Source: an uncultured Pseudomonadales bacterium (GTDB taxonomy: Bacteria > Pseudomonadota > Gammaproteobacteria > Pseudomonadales > Porticoccaceae). Taken from it: a stretch of DNA of 64,000 bases. Below the pieces are notes generated by a model. The model did no database searches and was not told the DNA's origin. It saw only the letters and a program-made list of their open reading frames with translations. Shown piece after piece: positions 17,062 through 25,697 of this stretch. Made by a program: the position numbers and the translations under genes. Within the stretch, counting starts at the first letter, position 1. Each line of letters starts with the position of its first letter. Where the stretch lies: contig CALSRZ010000001.1 in NCBI GenBank assembly GCA_943788895.1, positions 248,001 through 312,000 of the forward strand, written 5' to 3'.

Positions 17062-18570
17062 TTAGATAGCCTCATTGCAGCTAATGGTAATCGGTGAGTC
17101 CAGGCCCTTGTCGGTCAGGGTAAATTCGATACGTACATCGCGATAACCGGCCCTGCTGCCGGCGACAATATAGCGGCCGGGTTTAAGGGATACCGAGGTT
17201 CTCTCAAAAGTACCCAGTCTGGCGACTCTAAACAGGGTGACATTGGTATTGCTGTCGGAGGACAGGGTCACTTCTACTGGTGTTTGCGAGGCTTTTATAA
17301 TCTGTTTAAGGGTTTTAATCTGGTTGCTTAACAGCGGGCCGGGATTGGCAATTCCTGAGGCATCGCGCATGGTCTTTTGCGCTTTACGGAGTTGGCTGCT
17401 GGACGCCAGTGCCAGTGGGTCTTCGATAATCCCGCGAATTCGCCTGTCGAGGTCGGCGCGGACATTGACCGGAATCTGTTTGACTTTAACGTCGGTCAGG
17501 GTTGCATCGGTCAGCAGGAGTTTTTCATAGATAGATTTTGCCTGCTGCCACTGCTCCTGTTTGGCAAATTGGTCAGCGCGGGCCATATTATTTGTCACCC
17601 AGAGTTGTGAGCGACGTGTCTCCAGCTGTGCCAGCGCCTGTTTGACGGCGGGGTGGTCGATATAGACTTTGCCAGCTCGATTAAAGGCGGCTGTTGCCTG
17701 TTCGAAGCTGTTGTTGTCCAGTTCTCTAAAACCCTGACTCATATGCCCCCGAAAACGCTGTTCGGTTATTTTTTGCTCGGTTTTAGCCAGCGCGGCGGTG
17801 GCTTTTTTGTGCTTTGGATCCAGAGTTACTGCGCTGCTAAATGCCTTTTTGGCGGCGCTGAGCTGGCTGAGGGCGCTGTGTTTTTCACCCTGCTGCAGGG
17901 CTTCTATAAGCCGCGGTAAATTGGCGACTCGCTGGCTGAGTTGCTGTACTTTTTTATCGCTGGGTGCCATGGCGCTGGCCAGTTCAATATTGCTGGTGGC
18001 GGTGCTGAGAATGCTCTCTTCGATCGCATTACTAGCCTCGTCTATAGCCTTGGCGAGAGTCATTTTCCCCGTAGTTTCGAGATTACTGAGGCCGTCGAGG
18101 GCGCTCTGGTAGCTGGCCACGGATTTGGCATACTCTCCGTATTGATACTGCTGGTCACCGCGCTCTATCTGCTCCATTGCCTGCTTAAACTCGAACTCTC
18201 CCCAGAGTTCGACGCGCTTTTCCTGCAGGCGATCGCGGCGGGCAATAATCTCCGCCAAAAGAGTCTGCGCATCCTGGCGATACTTGGTTTTTTGCGCAGC
18301 TGTTGAGGGGCTGACCACGGTGGCGGATGCACTGGGGCTGGTGTTTTCGCTCTCTGATGAATAGTTGATCCAGGGTTCGGTAACGCTGTTTGGCAGTATA
18401 AAAATCACCGCGCTGGCCAGTAGCAGGAGCACAGTGATAACTATTTTCTGTACGCCGCTCTGATGGACACCACTTAGACGCGCACCACTGATCACTGGTT
18501 TTTGCCGGCCGTTGCTATGCAGGTTAAAAGCAGAGTCTACACTGGCCTGTTTGGCGTCTCTGGTATCCAT
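17062..18570 (-). CDS. One-TM coiled-coil/TPR-like protein with PEGA-like C-terminus
   Basis: A ~40-residue cytoplasmic N-terminus precedes a TM helix (about 42-60), a long helical region with coiled-coil and TPR-like repeats (QYQYGEYAKSVASYQSAL, ALQQGEKHSALSQLSAAKKAF, DNNSFEQATAAFNRAG), and a C-terminal strand-rich domain containing LKPGRYIVAGSRAGY, typical of PEGA modules. The bulk should be periplasmic. It is separated by 3 bp from the exported protein gene upstream and so belongs to the same transcript. No catalytic motif is seen; a scaffold role is likely. Confidence 0.75.
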   Translation of the reverse strand: MDTRDAKQASVDSAFNLHSNGRQKPVISGARLSGVHQSGVQKIVITVLLLLASAVIFILPNSVTEPWINYSSESENTSPSASATVVSPSTAAQKTKYRQDAQTLLAEIIARRDRLQEKRVELWGEFEFKQAMEQIERGDQQYQYGEYAKSVASYQSALDGLSNLETTGKMTLAKAIDEASNAIEESILSTATSNIELASAMAPSDKKVQQLSQRVANLPRLIEALQQGEKHSALSQLSAAKKAFSSAVTLDPKHKKATAALAKTEQKITEQRFRGHMSQGFRELDNNSFEQATAAFNRAGKVYIDHPAVKQALAQLETRRSQLWVTNNMARADQFAKQEQWQQAKSIYEKLLLTDATLTDVKVKQIPVNVRADLDRRIRGIIEDPLALASSSQLRKAQKTMRDASGIANPGPLLSNQIKTLKQIIKASQTPVEVTLSSDSNTNVTLFRVARLGTFERTSVSLKPGRYIVAGSRAGYRDVRIEFTLTDKGLDSPITISCNEAI

Positions 18571-18573
18571 GAC

Positions 18574-19782
18574 TTAGGGTGTACTGCGTTCCTGTTGGTA
18601 AATCTTGCCCAACAGTTCCTGCCACTGTTGATACTGAGCCTGAACCGTGCCGGTCAGGGTGACAGTGCGGTCTTCCAGTTCGATAACCTGAGGGGCAATT
18701 TCTGCCTCGAGAGAGGAGCCCATCTCTGCCACTGCCTCGCTGTATTCCGAGGCTTTCTGTTTTTTGTCGAGGCCGGATTTGATTACAAACCCACCCACTG
18801 CGGCAGTCGCGGTGCCAGCGTCGTCAGCGATACTGGTGCGCGCTTGGGAGCGGCCGTAAATTCCTGCCAGAATGGCGCCAATACCGGCGATTACCTGTCG
18901 GTTGCCCTGGGCATTAAGCTGTCGCGCCTTGACCACTGAGTCGTAGGAGGAGCGGCGGAAATCCTGGTAGGCGAGGTGCATCTGCTGGGAGAATCCGTCG
19001 TAATAATCCTGCATGGTGTCGACATAGAGATAGTCGCGTTCGCGGATTTTGCGCACACGTATCAGAATGCTGTCATTTTCCGCTGGCAGTCGCGAGATAC
19101 TCAACAGTCCTTTGCGATCTTCCTCGACATAGTTATCAAAGGCTTCGGGTGAGAATTTTCTGGCAAAACGCAGCTCGGAAATCGTGCGCAGATCCTCTGC
19201 CCGCTGGTCGCTGATCTTTTCCCGGTAGGCAAGCAGATCGTTGGCGATGCGGATAAACAGATTTTGGAATGGGTCGCCGAGGCTTTTTAGGCGGCGGTCG
19301 TAGGCGTACTTGCCGGTGGTCTGTTTATAGCGTTTTTTAAACCATTTTTTGCCGCTGCTATCGACCACTGCAATCTCCAGATCCATGGTCTCGCCGTCGG
19401 ACTGGTGAATGGTACCGGTGATATACAGGTCCATTATCACATCGCTGTTGGGGGTGACTCGAATAGCCCCCCAGGCACCGCTTTTTTCCAATACTTTGCC
19501 GAGCTGATTGGAGAAGTAGATCGCCTCTGCATAGCGGACTTCAGGAAAGACGGTGTCGTTTTCATCGGTGAGATAGAGGCCGTCGTTGAGGGTTGGAATG
19601 CCGACATCCAAAAGTGTTTCTATGGGGAATGATCGCGACGGGGTGTTTAGGGTCAGGGTCGTCGATGAGGTTACTTTGTCGACAGCTGCCTGAGCTGTTG
19701 TCACAGATAATGTGCACAGTACAAAGCCGCATATTAGCGCGATGGTTTTACTGGGCATTGCGAAGAGGTTGCTGATTATCAT
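18574..19782 (-). CDS. Exported protein of unknown function, envelope operon
   Basis: A signal peptide (about residues 12-33, ending TTAQAA) leads a ~370-residue periplasmic protein. I recognise no family. Visible are a mixed N-terminal part (FPEVRYAEAIYFSNQLGKVLE ... VIMDLYITGTI) that looks like a lipoprotein-type alpha/beta domain, a helical middle, and a glycine/alanine stretch (GIGAILAGIYG) that could insert in or lie on a membrane. It has 3-bp and 17-bp gaps to its operon neighbours. Confidence 0.7.
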   Translation of the reverse strand: MIISNLFAMPSKTIALICGFVLCTLSVTTAQAAVDKVTSSTTLTLNTPSRSFPIETLLDVGIPTLNDGLYLTDENDTVFPEVRYAEAIYFSNQLGKVLEKSGAWGAIRVTPNSDVIMDLYITGTIHQSDGETMDLEIAVVDSSGKKWFKKRYKQTTGKYAYDRRLKSLGDPFQNLFIRIANDLLAYREKISDQRAEDLRTISELRFARKFSPEAFDNYVEEDRKGLLSISRLPAENDSILIRVRKIRERDYLYVDTMQDYYDGFSQQMHLAYQDFRRSSYDSVVKARQLNAQGNRQVIAGIGAILAGIYGRSQARTSIADDAGTATAAVGGFVIKSGLDKKQKASEYSEAVAEMGSSLEAEIAPQVIELEDRTVTLTGTVQAQYQQWQELLGKIYQQERSTP

Positions 19783-19799
19783 AAGTATAAGCCTTGATC

Positions 19800-20636
19800 C
19801 TAACCTTGATTCTTTATACGGCGGTATTCATCCCAGAGTTTTTCCCTGAGTATCGGATCTCGCTCTTTGCTGGCTGCGTCACGAATTTGCCGCAAGACAA
19901 TATCGTCGCCCTGACCATCGTCTATATCATCGGGAATTGGGATAATTTCGTTGCCGGCCTGTTCTTGGCCGGAGCTGCTGTTAGAAGCCTGTCCGCTTGG
20001 CGCTTCGGCACCACTGCCGTCTGCCCCGGGAGGTGCGCCCTCAGCGGCGCGCTGTTCTATTGAGGCGTTGCCCTCAGCACCGCCGTCACCGCCAGCTTCT
20101 TCAAATAATGGTTCGTCGCTGTCGATACCACCGCCGGTTCCGCTGGGGCTGAGTATATCGATGCTGCTATCGCCATTGCGGTTGCCTTCAGATAAAACAG
20201 TCTCGTCAAAATCTTCCAGGGATTCGTCGAGGGCTTCATCGAGTCCTTCTATTGAATCTCCGCTGCCGCCACTCTCTTCTACATTATCGCCTTGAGGGCT
20301 GCCTTGATTGCCTTCACTGCCAGCATCACCGCCACTGGGTGATGCTGTGCTGCCCGGATCTCCTCCCGGACTGGGCGCTCCCCCTCCTGGACTTGGTACT
20401 CCCCCTCCTGGATTTGGCACTCCCCCTCCTGGATTTGGCACTCCCCCTCCTGGATTTGGCACTCCCCCTCCTGTGCTTGGTACACCTCCACCTGAGCTTG
20501 AGCCATTGTTGGTTGGCGATGGCATTGAACAGGCGCCGAGGCTTAAAATCGCAGCGATAAGCAAGCTGGCAGCCACTGGCTTGGTAGAGCCAGTTATCTG
20601 CTGTTTACTGATTTTTTTATAAGTGATTATTTTCAT
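19800..20636 (-). CDS. Gly/Pro-repeat acidic lipoprotein of the envelope operon
   Basis: The lipobox SLGAC follows a signal peptide that starts about residue 19. The mature N-terminus is a run of seven-residue repeats (GGGVPNP and variants), then a long disordered Gly/Ser/Asp/Glu-rich region. A short helical C-terminus (DDIVLRQIRDAASKERD ... LWDEYRRIKNQG) looks conserved and may be the functional end. The plan suggests a flexible tether from a membrane lipid into the periplasm. It is 8 bp downstream of the TPR/TonB-like gene. Confidence 0.75.
   Translation of the reverse strand: MKIITYKKISKQQITGSTKPVAASLLIAAILSLGACSMPSPTNNGSSSGGGVPSTGGGVPNPGGGVPNPGGGVPNPGGGVPSPGGGAPSPGGDPGSTASPSGGDAGSEGNQGSPQGDNVEESGGSGDSIEGLDEALDESLEDFDETVLSEGNRNGDSSIDILSPSGTGGGIDSDEPLFEEAGGDGGAEGNASIEQRAAEGAPPGADGSGAEAPSGQASNSSSGQEQAGNEIIPIPDDIDDGQGDDIVLRQIRDAASKERDPILREKLWDEYRRIKNQG
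20375..20500 (-). repeat. 21-bp tandem repeat, six units, inside the lipoprotein gene
   Basis: Six consecutive 21-bp units of the type GCACTCCCCCTCCTGGATTTG (plus strand) run from 20375 to 20500. The three middle units are nearly identical and the outer ones are diverged. Unit length is a multiple of three, so copy number can change without frame loss, lengthening or shortening the GGGVPNP linker. Confidence 0.93.
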
Positions 20637-20644
20637 CGCTGTTT

Positions 20645-21895
20645 TTATGATTCCTGTGCCTGTTTGCTCGAGTAGGAAAAAACAATACTGCTCTCGGTTG
20701 TTTCCCCATCCACAAGCCTGGGCCTAAAGCGTTTGCTGCGAATATCTTTAAGAATTGCTCGAACCTCATTCTTGCTGATATTTTCTGGTGGGTTGAGTAT
20801 TTCCATTTTGCCTGGAACACCAGCTTTGGAAACCTCTAACGATACCTGCAGATCCGCTTTCGGCAATTTTTTGCCAGTTTCCACAGCGGTAAATTCTATG
20901 ATGCTTGGTTGGCCAAACAGGGTCTCGGTCAGTTGCTGTGACTCTGCATTTGCCTGCAGTGATTCGTAGGCGAGTTTGTAAGCTTTGCTGGCAGACATAC
21001 GCTGACCAAATACCAGATACCAGTCGCCGAGCTCTGCAATAGCCTGGGCTTTCTGCGAGTCGCTGATATTGTCTTGCTCTTCCAGTGATTCAACGACTTT
21101 TTGCAGAGCCGCTTTGCCGCGACGATAGTGCTGTTGCGAGGTGCTGTTGGGACTCTTTGCGGTTGAGGATCCGGAGTTGATGGTCAGGCCGGATTCCGAG
21201 GGCTCGCCATGCTGTTTAATATGGTTGGCGATAAAATAGTGCAGATGGCTGATTTTGCGGTATCTCTGAGCTACATCCGGGTCGTCTAGCGGTACGCTTT
21301 TTTTAAGGATACTGGTCATACGGTTGCTGAGGCGCTCAGAGATAACTAGATTCTGGTAGCCGCCATTCTGGCTTCTGTCGTTGTAGGTATCCATATACCA
21401 GTCGAGAAGTTCATCGAGTACTGGCAGCATTCGCGGATCATTTTCTCCGTAGGCATGGGAGTTAATTTCATAGAGATTTTCCAAGGCATTCTGGGATTCA
21501 TCCCAGTTGCCAAGAAAGCTTTCGGCCTCGGCAATGGAGAGCAGGTAGGGAGTCTGGGAGAGGCTGTTAAGGCCGTAGTTAACGCGCTCAATCTGCATTC
21601 CGCGCTGATAGGCCTGTCGCGCTCGCTCGTATTCACGCTTTGAGAAGTGAGATTGCCCGAGGCCAAAGTAGAGGTCAGAAAGTTCTGCAGAATAGGCGCT
21701 GCGCTCGGCCTCTGCGGTTTCAATAGCATCCAGATAATCGCTAATGGGGTCACTTTCTGTGACCTCTGTGGTGATTGTTTGTGCGACTGTCCCAGAGCTT
21801 AAGGCTAGAGATATAAGCATACACATGAGCATATACATAAACATCTCGATGCTCTTTGCTGGGCTATAGTTGATCGCTCTGCTACTGGGTTTCAT
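20645..21895 (-). CDS. Exported TPR protein with TonB C-terminal-like domain, first gene of envelope operon
   Basis: A signal peptide or anchor (about residues 17-38, MFMYMLMCMLISLALSS) is followed by TPR-type helices (YFGLGQSHFSKREYERARQAYQRG is the clearest) and a C-terminal ~90-residue domain (VSLEVSKAGVPGKMEIL ... IRSKRFRPRLVDG) with the TonB_C pattern. Members of that fold contact outer-membrane partners, consistent with linking an ExbB-like motor to the outer envelope. It is the promoter-proximal gene, about 110 bp from a LexA-like palindrome. The ATG start has GGGAATG upstream. Confidence 0.78.
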   Translation of the reverse strand: MKPSSRAINYSPAKSIEMFMYMLMCMLISLALSSGTVAQTITTEVTESDPISDYLDAIETAEAERSAYSAELSDLYFGLGQSHFSKREYERARQAYQRGMQIERVNYGLNSLSQTPYLLSIAEAESFLGNWDESQNALENLYEINSHAYGENDPRMLPVLDELLDWYMDTYNDRSQNGGYQNLVISERLSNRMTSILKKSVPLDDPDVAQRYRKISHLHYFIANHIKQHGEPSESGLTINSGSSTAKSPNSTSQQHYRRGKAALQKVVESLEEQDNISDSQKAQAIAELGDWYLVFGQRMSASKAYKLAYESLQANAESQQLTETLFGQPSIIEFTAVETGKKLPKADLQVSLEVSKAGVPGKMEILNPPENISKNEVRAILKDIRSKRFRPRLVDGETTESSIVFSYSSKQAQES

Positions 21896-21986
21896 ATTGC
21901 ATTCCCAAATTAACTTTAAAAATTAGAGTGGGCATATCTCTGCCGGTTCCATTACTGGTAATTTTCAAAGCGGATTTCTTGGCTTT

Positions 21987-22021
21987 TGTATACTGCCTAC
22001 AAAAACTGTTTTTAAAAACAG
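21987..22021 (-). promoter_or_regulatory. LexA-like operator overlapping a promoter of the envelope operon
   Basis: CTGTTTTTAAAAACAG at 22006-22021 is a perfect 16-bp palindrome of the form CTGT-N8-ACAG, the gammaproteobacterial LexA box pattern. On the minus strand a possible -35 (TTAAAA, 22010-22015) lies inside it, followed by a 17-bp spacer and -10 TATACA (21987-21992). Repressor binding would block the promoter. It could instead serve another palindrome-binding regulator or the divergent CoA-transferase gene. Confidence 0.55.
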
Positions 22022-22182
22022 TGTGCGGAATTTATTTTTATTTTAGCTGCCGATGTTCTTTTATTCTTAGGCGTATATCTATAGTTTATACCCTGATGAA
22101 TAAGATTCCATCCTATCGGTAAGTTTTTTCAGGTTGTTAAAATAGAGGCTATTTAAGAGTGCAGTTGAGTAGAGGATAGAAG

Positions 22183-23376
22183 GTGAATAAACCACTAAAA
22201 GGTTTGAGAGTAATTGAATTGGGACAGCTTTTGGCGGGCCCTTTCGCCGGCTGTATGCTGGGCTATTTTGGCGCCGAGGTTATCAAGGTCGAGCCGCCGG
22301 GAGGCGATCCGATTCGCAACTGGCGCGAGGTTAAAGATGGCACCTCACTGTGGTGGCGTAGTTTAGGACGCAATAAAAAATGTATCTCTCTCGACCTTAA
22401 AACCCCTGAGGGACGCGATCTGGTTAAACAGTTGCTGAAGACCGCCGATATAGTAGTGGAGAATTTTCGCCCCGGTGTCCTTGAAGGCTGGGGTTTGGAT
22501 CCAGAGTCACTGCGGGCGGATAACCCCGATCTTATCTATGCGCGTATCTCTGGCTACGGCCAGACTGGCCCCTATGCAGAGAAAGCTGGCTTTGCTTCGG
22601 CCTGCGAGGCGATTAGCGGCTTTCGTTACGTCAATGGCTATCCGGGGCAGGCTCCGGTACGACCCAATTTAAGTCTAGGCGATACTATTTCCGGCCTGCA
22701 TGCGGTGCTGGGTATTTTGATGGCGCTGCGTTCCCGGGATCGCGGAGATGGCGGTCAGGTAATTGATGTGGCGCTCTATGAGTCGATGTTTAACCTGCTT
22801 GAGGCAGTGGTGCCGGAGTACGATGGCGCCGATCAGATCCGCGAACCCTCTGGAACCACGGTGACCGGAATTGTGCCGACCAATACCTATAGATGTGCGG
22901 ATGATAAATACCTGGTGATTGGCGGCAATGGCGATTCGATATTTGCCCGGCTGATGACTGCGGTTGGTCGTGGCGATATGGCCACAGATAGTAAGTATGC
23001 GAGCAATGCCCAGCGGGTTGTCCATGAGGCCGAGATTGATCAGTTGCTGAGTAATTGGTGTGCGAATCAGTCATTGGCGGCGGCAATGGAGATTCTCGAG
23101 GCGCATCGCGTACCCTGCGGTCCAGTCTATTCAGTTGCCGATATGATGGCTGATAAGCATTTTCAGCAGCGCGGTCTATTTGAGCAGGTGGAGATCAATG
23201 GTCAGCCTTTAAAGATTCCGGCAATTATGCCAAAGCTGGCCGATACGCCCGGTGCTACCGATTGGCCGGGACCGGAGATTGCCAGCCATACAGATGAGAT
23301 TCTTCAGGGACTTGGTCTCGATGCTGATCAAATAGCCGAGCTCAAGAGTGCAGGGGTTGTTACCGATAGCGATTGA
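22183..23376 (+). CDS. CaiB/BaiF family (class III) CoA transferase
   Basis: Moves CoA between acyl groups in the cytosol. The fold is recognised by LKGLRVIELGQLLAGP, GAEVIKVEPPGGD, NKKCISLDLKTPEG, VVENFRPGVLEGWGL and the DVALYESMF segment; the Asp expected as catalytic nucleophile aligns with SLGD. Length (397) is normal. The start is GTG at 22183 after GAGG. It is transcribed divergently from the envelope operon and stands alone, so the acyl substrate (for example a dicarboxylate, carnitine-like or bile-acid-like CoA ester) cannot be deduced. Confidence 0.92.
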   Translation: MNKPLKGLRVIELGQLLAGPFAGCMLGYFGAEVIKVEPPGGDPIRNWREVKDGTSLWWRSLGRNKKCISLDLKTPEGRDLVKQLLKTADIVVENFRPGVLEGWGLDPESLRADNPDLIYARISGYGQTGPYAEKAGFASACEAISGFRYVNGYPGQAPVRPNLSLGDTISGLHAVLGILMALRSRDRGDGGQVIDVALYESMFNLLEAVVPEYDGADQIREPSGTTVTGIVPTNTYRCADDKYLVIGGNGDSIFARLMTAVGRGDMATDSKYASNAQRVVHEAEIDQLLSNWCANQSLAAAMEILEAHRVPCGPVYSVADMMADKHFQQRGLFEQVEINGQPLKIPAIMPKLADTPGATDWPGPEIASHTDEILQGLGLDADQIAELKSAGVVTDSD

Positions 23377-23382
23377 TAGGGG

Positions 23383-24729
23383 TTATGGCGTTGCCGGCAT
23401 CAATTCCATCAGCGCCAGCACCGTTGCCTGAACACCTCTGGTTACCGCGGGTTGCGGCTCAATTTTAAATAGCGGGCTGTGGTGTGAGGGGATAGGTGGG
23501 CCACCACTGGAAGCGGCCTGGTAGTCGGCAATACTGGTGCCGCCAACCGCAAAGTAAACACTGGGAATTGCCGGATCTGTGGTGAAGTAGGGGAAGTCTT
23601 CGGCTCCCATTCCCTGAGAACTCAGTGAAACCACCTGATCCTTACCGAGGGCATTCTGCCAGACGGCTTTTAATCGCTTGACCAGCGGGCTGTTGTTAAC
23701 CGTGGGCGGTGTTGAAGATTTTGAGTAGATTACCTCGGGCAATTTGTCTTCCGGCAGTCCAGCCGCACGACCCATATTTTCGGCAATGCGTTTTATGCCT
23801 TTAAGTAATGTCTCACGAGTTTCCAGATTGGTGTTGCGCACCGTCAACTGCAGATGAGCGCGATCGGGAATAATATTGTGCTTGCTGCCGCCGTGAAAGG
23901 AACCGACGGTAATCACGCCCGGCTCTCTGGGCGGTAGTTCTCTGGATACCAGGGTTTGCAGGGCGACAACAATTTGGCTGCCGAGCAGAATCGGATCTTT
24001 ACCGGCATGGGGCGACGCACCGTGGGCGCCAATGCCGTGGATAATAATATCCACACTATCCGACCCAGCAAAGGGGGAGCCTTCCTGAACATTGATCAGG
24101 CCGGCGGGCAAACCGGCGGCAACATGAAAGGCCAGGGCATAGTCGGGCTGCCCAAAACGCTGCCAGAGATTGTCATCCATCATCGCCTTGGCGCCGCGGA
24201 TACGCTCTTCCGCTGGCTGGCCGATGAGCATTAGTGTCCCGGACCATTGGTCCATACGTGCCGACATCTGGCGCGCGGTGCCAATCAGGCTGGTGATATG
24301 CACATCGTGACCGCAGGCGTGCATCACTGGAACCTGTTTGCCGGTGATCGGGTCGCTCTGGGTTGCCTTGGAGGCGTACGCCAAACCGGATTTCTCTTCG
24401 ATCGGCAGGGCATCCATATCGCCGCGCATCATTACCAGCGGGCCATCGCCATTTTTCAGGATCGCGACTAGACCGGTGCCGCCAACTTTTTCGGTTACCT
24501 CAAAGCCACTGCTGCGCAATTCGTTGGCAAGTTTTTTTGCGGTTTTAAATTCAATAAAACTGAGTTCGGGGTTGCGATGAAAATGGGTAAATAGTGCGCC
24601 GAGACGCTTGTCGTAATCCTGCTGTATAGAGGTGGCTAGATCGTTTTCATTGAGATCGGCATGGGATAGGAAACTGCCCAGAGTGAAAGATAGTGCCAGA
24701 ACTAGTTGTGATACCTGCTTTATTTTCAT
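23383..24729 (-). CDS. Exported M20 family amidohydrolase
   Basis: A signal peptide (about residues 1-24) leads an M20D-type zinc hydrolase related to hippurate and N-acyl-amino-acid amidohydrolases. Metal-site stretches are RGDMDALP, MHACGHDVH, GQPAEE and the late SHHSPLF histidine. A dimerisation insert (GIGAHGASPHAG) is present. Export to the periplasm sets it apart from cytosolic relatives. It lies 25 bp downstream of an exported M28 hydrolase and after NhaC, so the three probably form an operon for peptide or acyl-amino-acid use. Confidence 0.9.
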   Translation of the reverse strand: MKIKQVSQLVLALSFTLGSFLSHADLNENDLATSIQQDYDKRLGALFTHFHRNPELSFIEFKTAKKLANELRSSGFEVTEKVGGTGLVAILKNGDGPLVMMRGDMDALPIEEKSGLAYASKATQSDPITGKQVPVMHACGHDVHITSLIGTARQMSARMDQWSGTLMLIGQPAEERIRGAKAMMDDNLWQRFGQPDYALAFHVAAGLPAGLINVQEGSPFAGSDSVDIIIHGIGAHGASPHAGKDPILLGSQIVVALQTLVSRELPPREPGVITVGSFHGGSKHNIIPDRAHLQLTVRNTNLETRETLLKGIKRIAENMGRAAGLPEDKLPEVIYSKSSTPPTVNNSPLVKRLKAVWQNALGKDQVVSLSSQGMGAEDFPYFTTDPAIPSVYFAVGGTSIADYQAASSGGPPIPSHHSPLFKIEPQPAVTRGVQATVLALMELMPATP

Positions 24730-24754
24730 AACAATTCCTAGAGCCTTTGCTTAA

Positions 24755-25696
24755 TTATCTGGGCTTAATGTAATCAGTAGTGTAGATCAGTTCTTCCAGC
24801 ACATTGCCGACCTGCTGCAAACTTTTCGCACTGCAGCGCTCAATACTGTCATCGCTGGTATGCCAGGATTGTGGAAAGGGGGAGTGGATTAGGTTGACCA
24901 CTTTTAGACCTGCCTTTAGAAAGGGTAGATGGTCATCATGGATATAGCTGCCAGCGCGATCGACAAATGCTTCGGCTTGCTGTCGAGCGGCAATGCGCCA
25001 GATTTTATCCTGCAGCTGCGCTGCGCCATCCCGAGAATAGCGCTCTCGAGGAATAACCAGATCGCGGTCACAGACCATATCCACTATCACCCCGGATTCG
25101 GGACGATAGAAACGATTTTTGGCGACAAATTCACTGGCGCCAATGGAGAAGGGCAGGTTGTCGATATCGCCCATATCTTCAAGATCAAAAAATACCAGAT
25201 CGACGATTAGCGGTGCGCGTTTAGTGCTGAGTAATCGGGCAAATTCCAGCAGCACCGCAACACCTGAACCGCCATCATTGGCGCCGATCACCGGCTGGGC
25301 TTTGAGTTCTATATTGCTGTCTCTGTCGGAGATCGGCCGCGTGTCCCAGTGGGCGCCGAGCATAATTCTGTTGCGGGAGGAGGCACTTTTATCGGTTGGG
25401 TAAAAGCTTGCCCAGATATTATTTCCCTTGAGACCGTGGCGCTGAAATGGCTGCACTACTAGTTTGTCTGCCTCTGGCAATAGCTGCTCGCGAATATAGT
25501 CGAGGGTCTGCTGTTTGGCTGGGTGGTCGATAATTCGCGGGCCGAAATCTACCTGTTTGGCAATATGCTGCAGGGCGAGTTCGCCGCTAAAAACAGGCAT
25601 TTGCATGGCTTCTTTAGCGTTGCTGGCAAAACTCAGGCAGCAGAGGGTTGCTGTTATCCATTGCGCCGCTTTTGTTATACGCCCAGCTGTTTTCAT
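24755..25696 (-). CDS. Exported M28 family hydrolase, glutaminyl-cyclase-like
   Basis: The N-terminal signal peptide is followed by an M28 zinc domain. Motifs are LGAHWDTRP, GANDGGSGVAVLLE, FFDLEDMGD and the late DDHLPFL. The sequence is closest in pattern to glutaminyl-peptide cyclotransferase-like members, which form pyroglutamate on protein N-termini, but aminopeptidase activity is equally possible. The start codon lies directly after the nhaC stop (1-bp gap), and the M20 gene follows. Confidence 0.85.
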   Translation of the reverse strand: MKTAGRITKAAQWITATLCCLSFASNAKEAMQMPVFSGELALQHIAKQVDFGPRIIDHPAKQQTLDYIREQLLPEADKLVVQPFQRHGLKGNNIWASFYPTDKSASSRNRIMLGAHWDTRPISDRDSNIELKAQPVIGANDGGSGVAVLLEFARLLSTKRAPLIVDLVFFDLEDMGDIDNLPFSIGASEFVAKNRFYRPESGVIVDMVCDRDLVIPRERYSRDGAAQLQDKIWRIAARQQAEAFVDRAGSYIHDDHLPFLKAGLKVVNLIHSPFPQSWHTSDDSIERCSAKSLQQVGNVLEELIYTTDYIKPR

Positions 25697-25697
25697 G

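Noticed and set aside
20252-20622. ORFs on the plus strand over the lipoprotein repeat (LDLALPL and PPPGLGT runs)
   Set aside because: They are other-frame readings of the 21-bp repeat; the minus-strand frame has a lipobox, RBS spacing and operon context.
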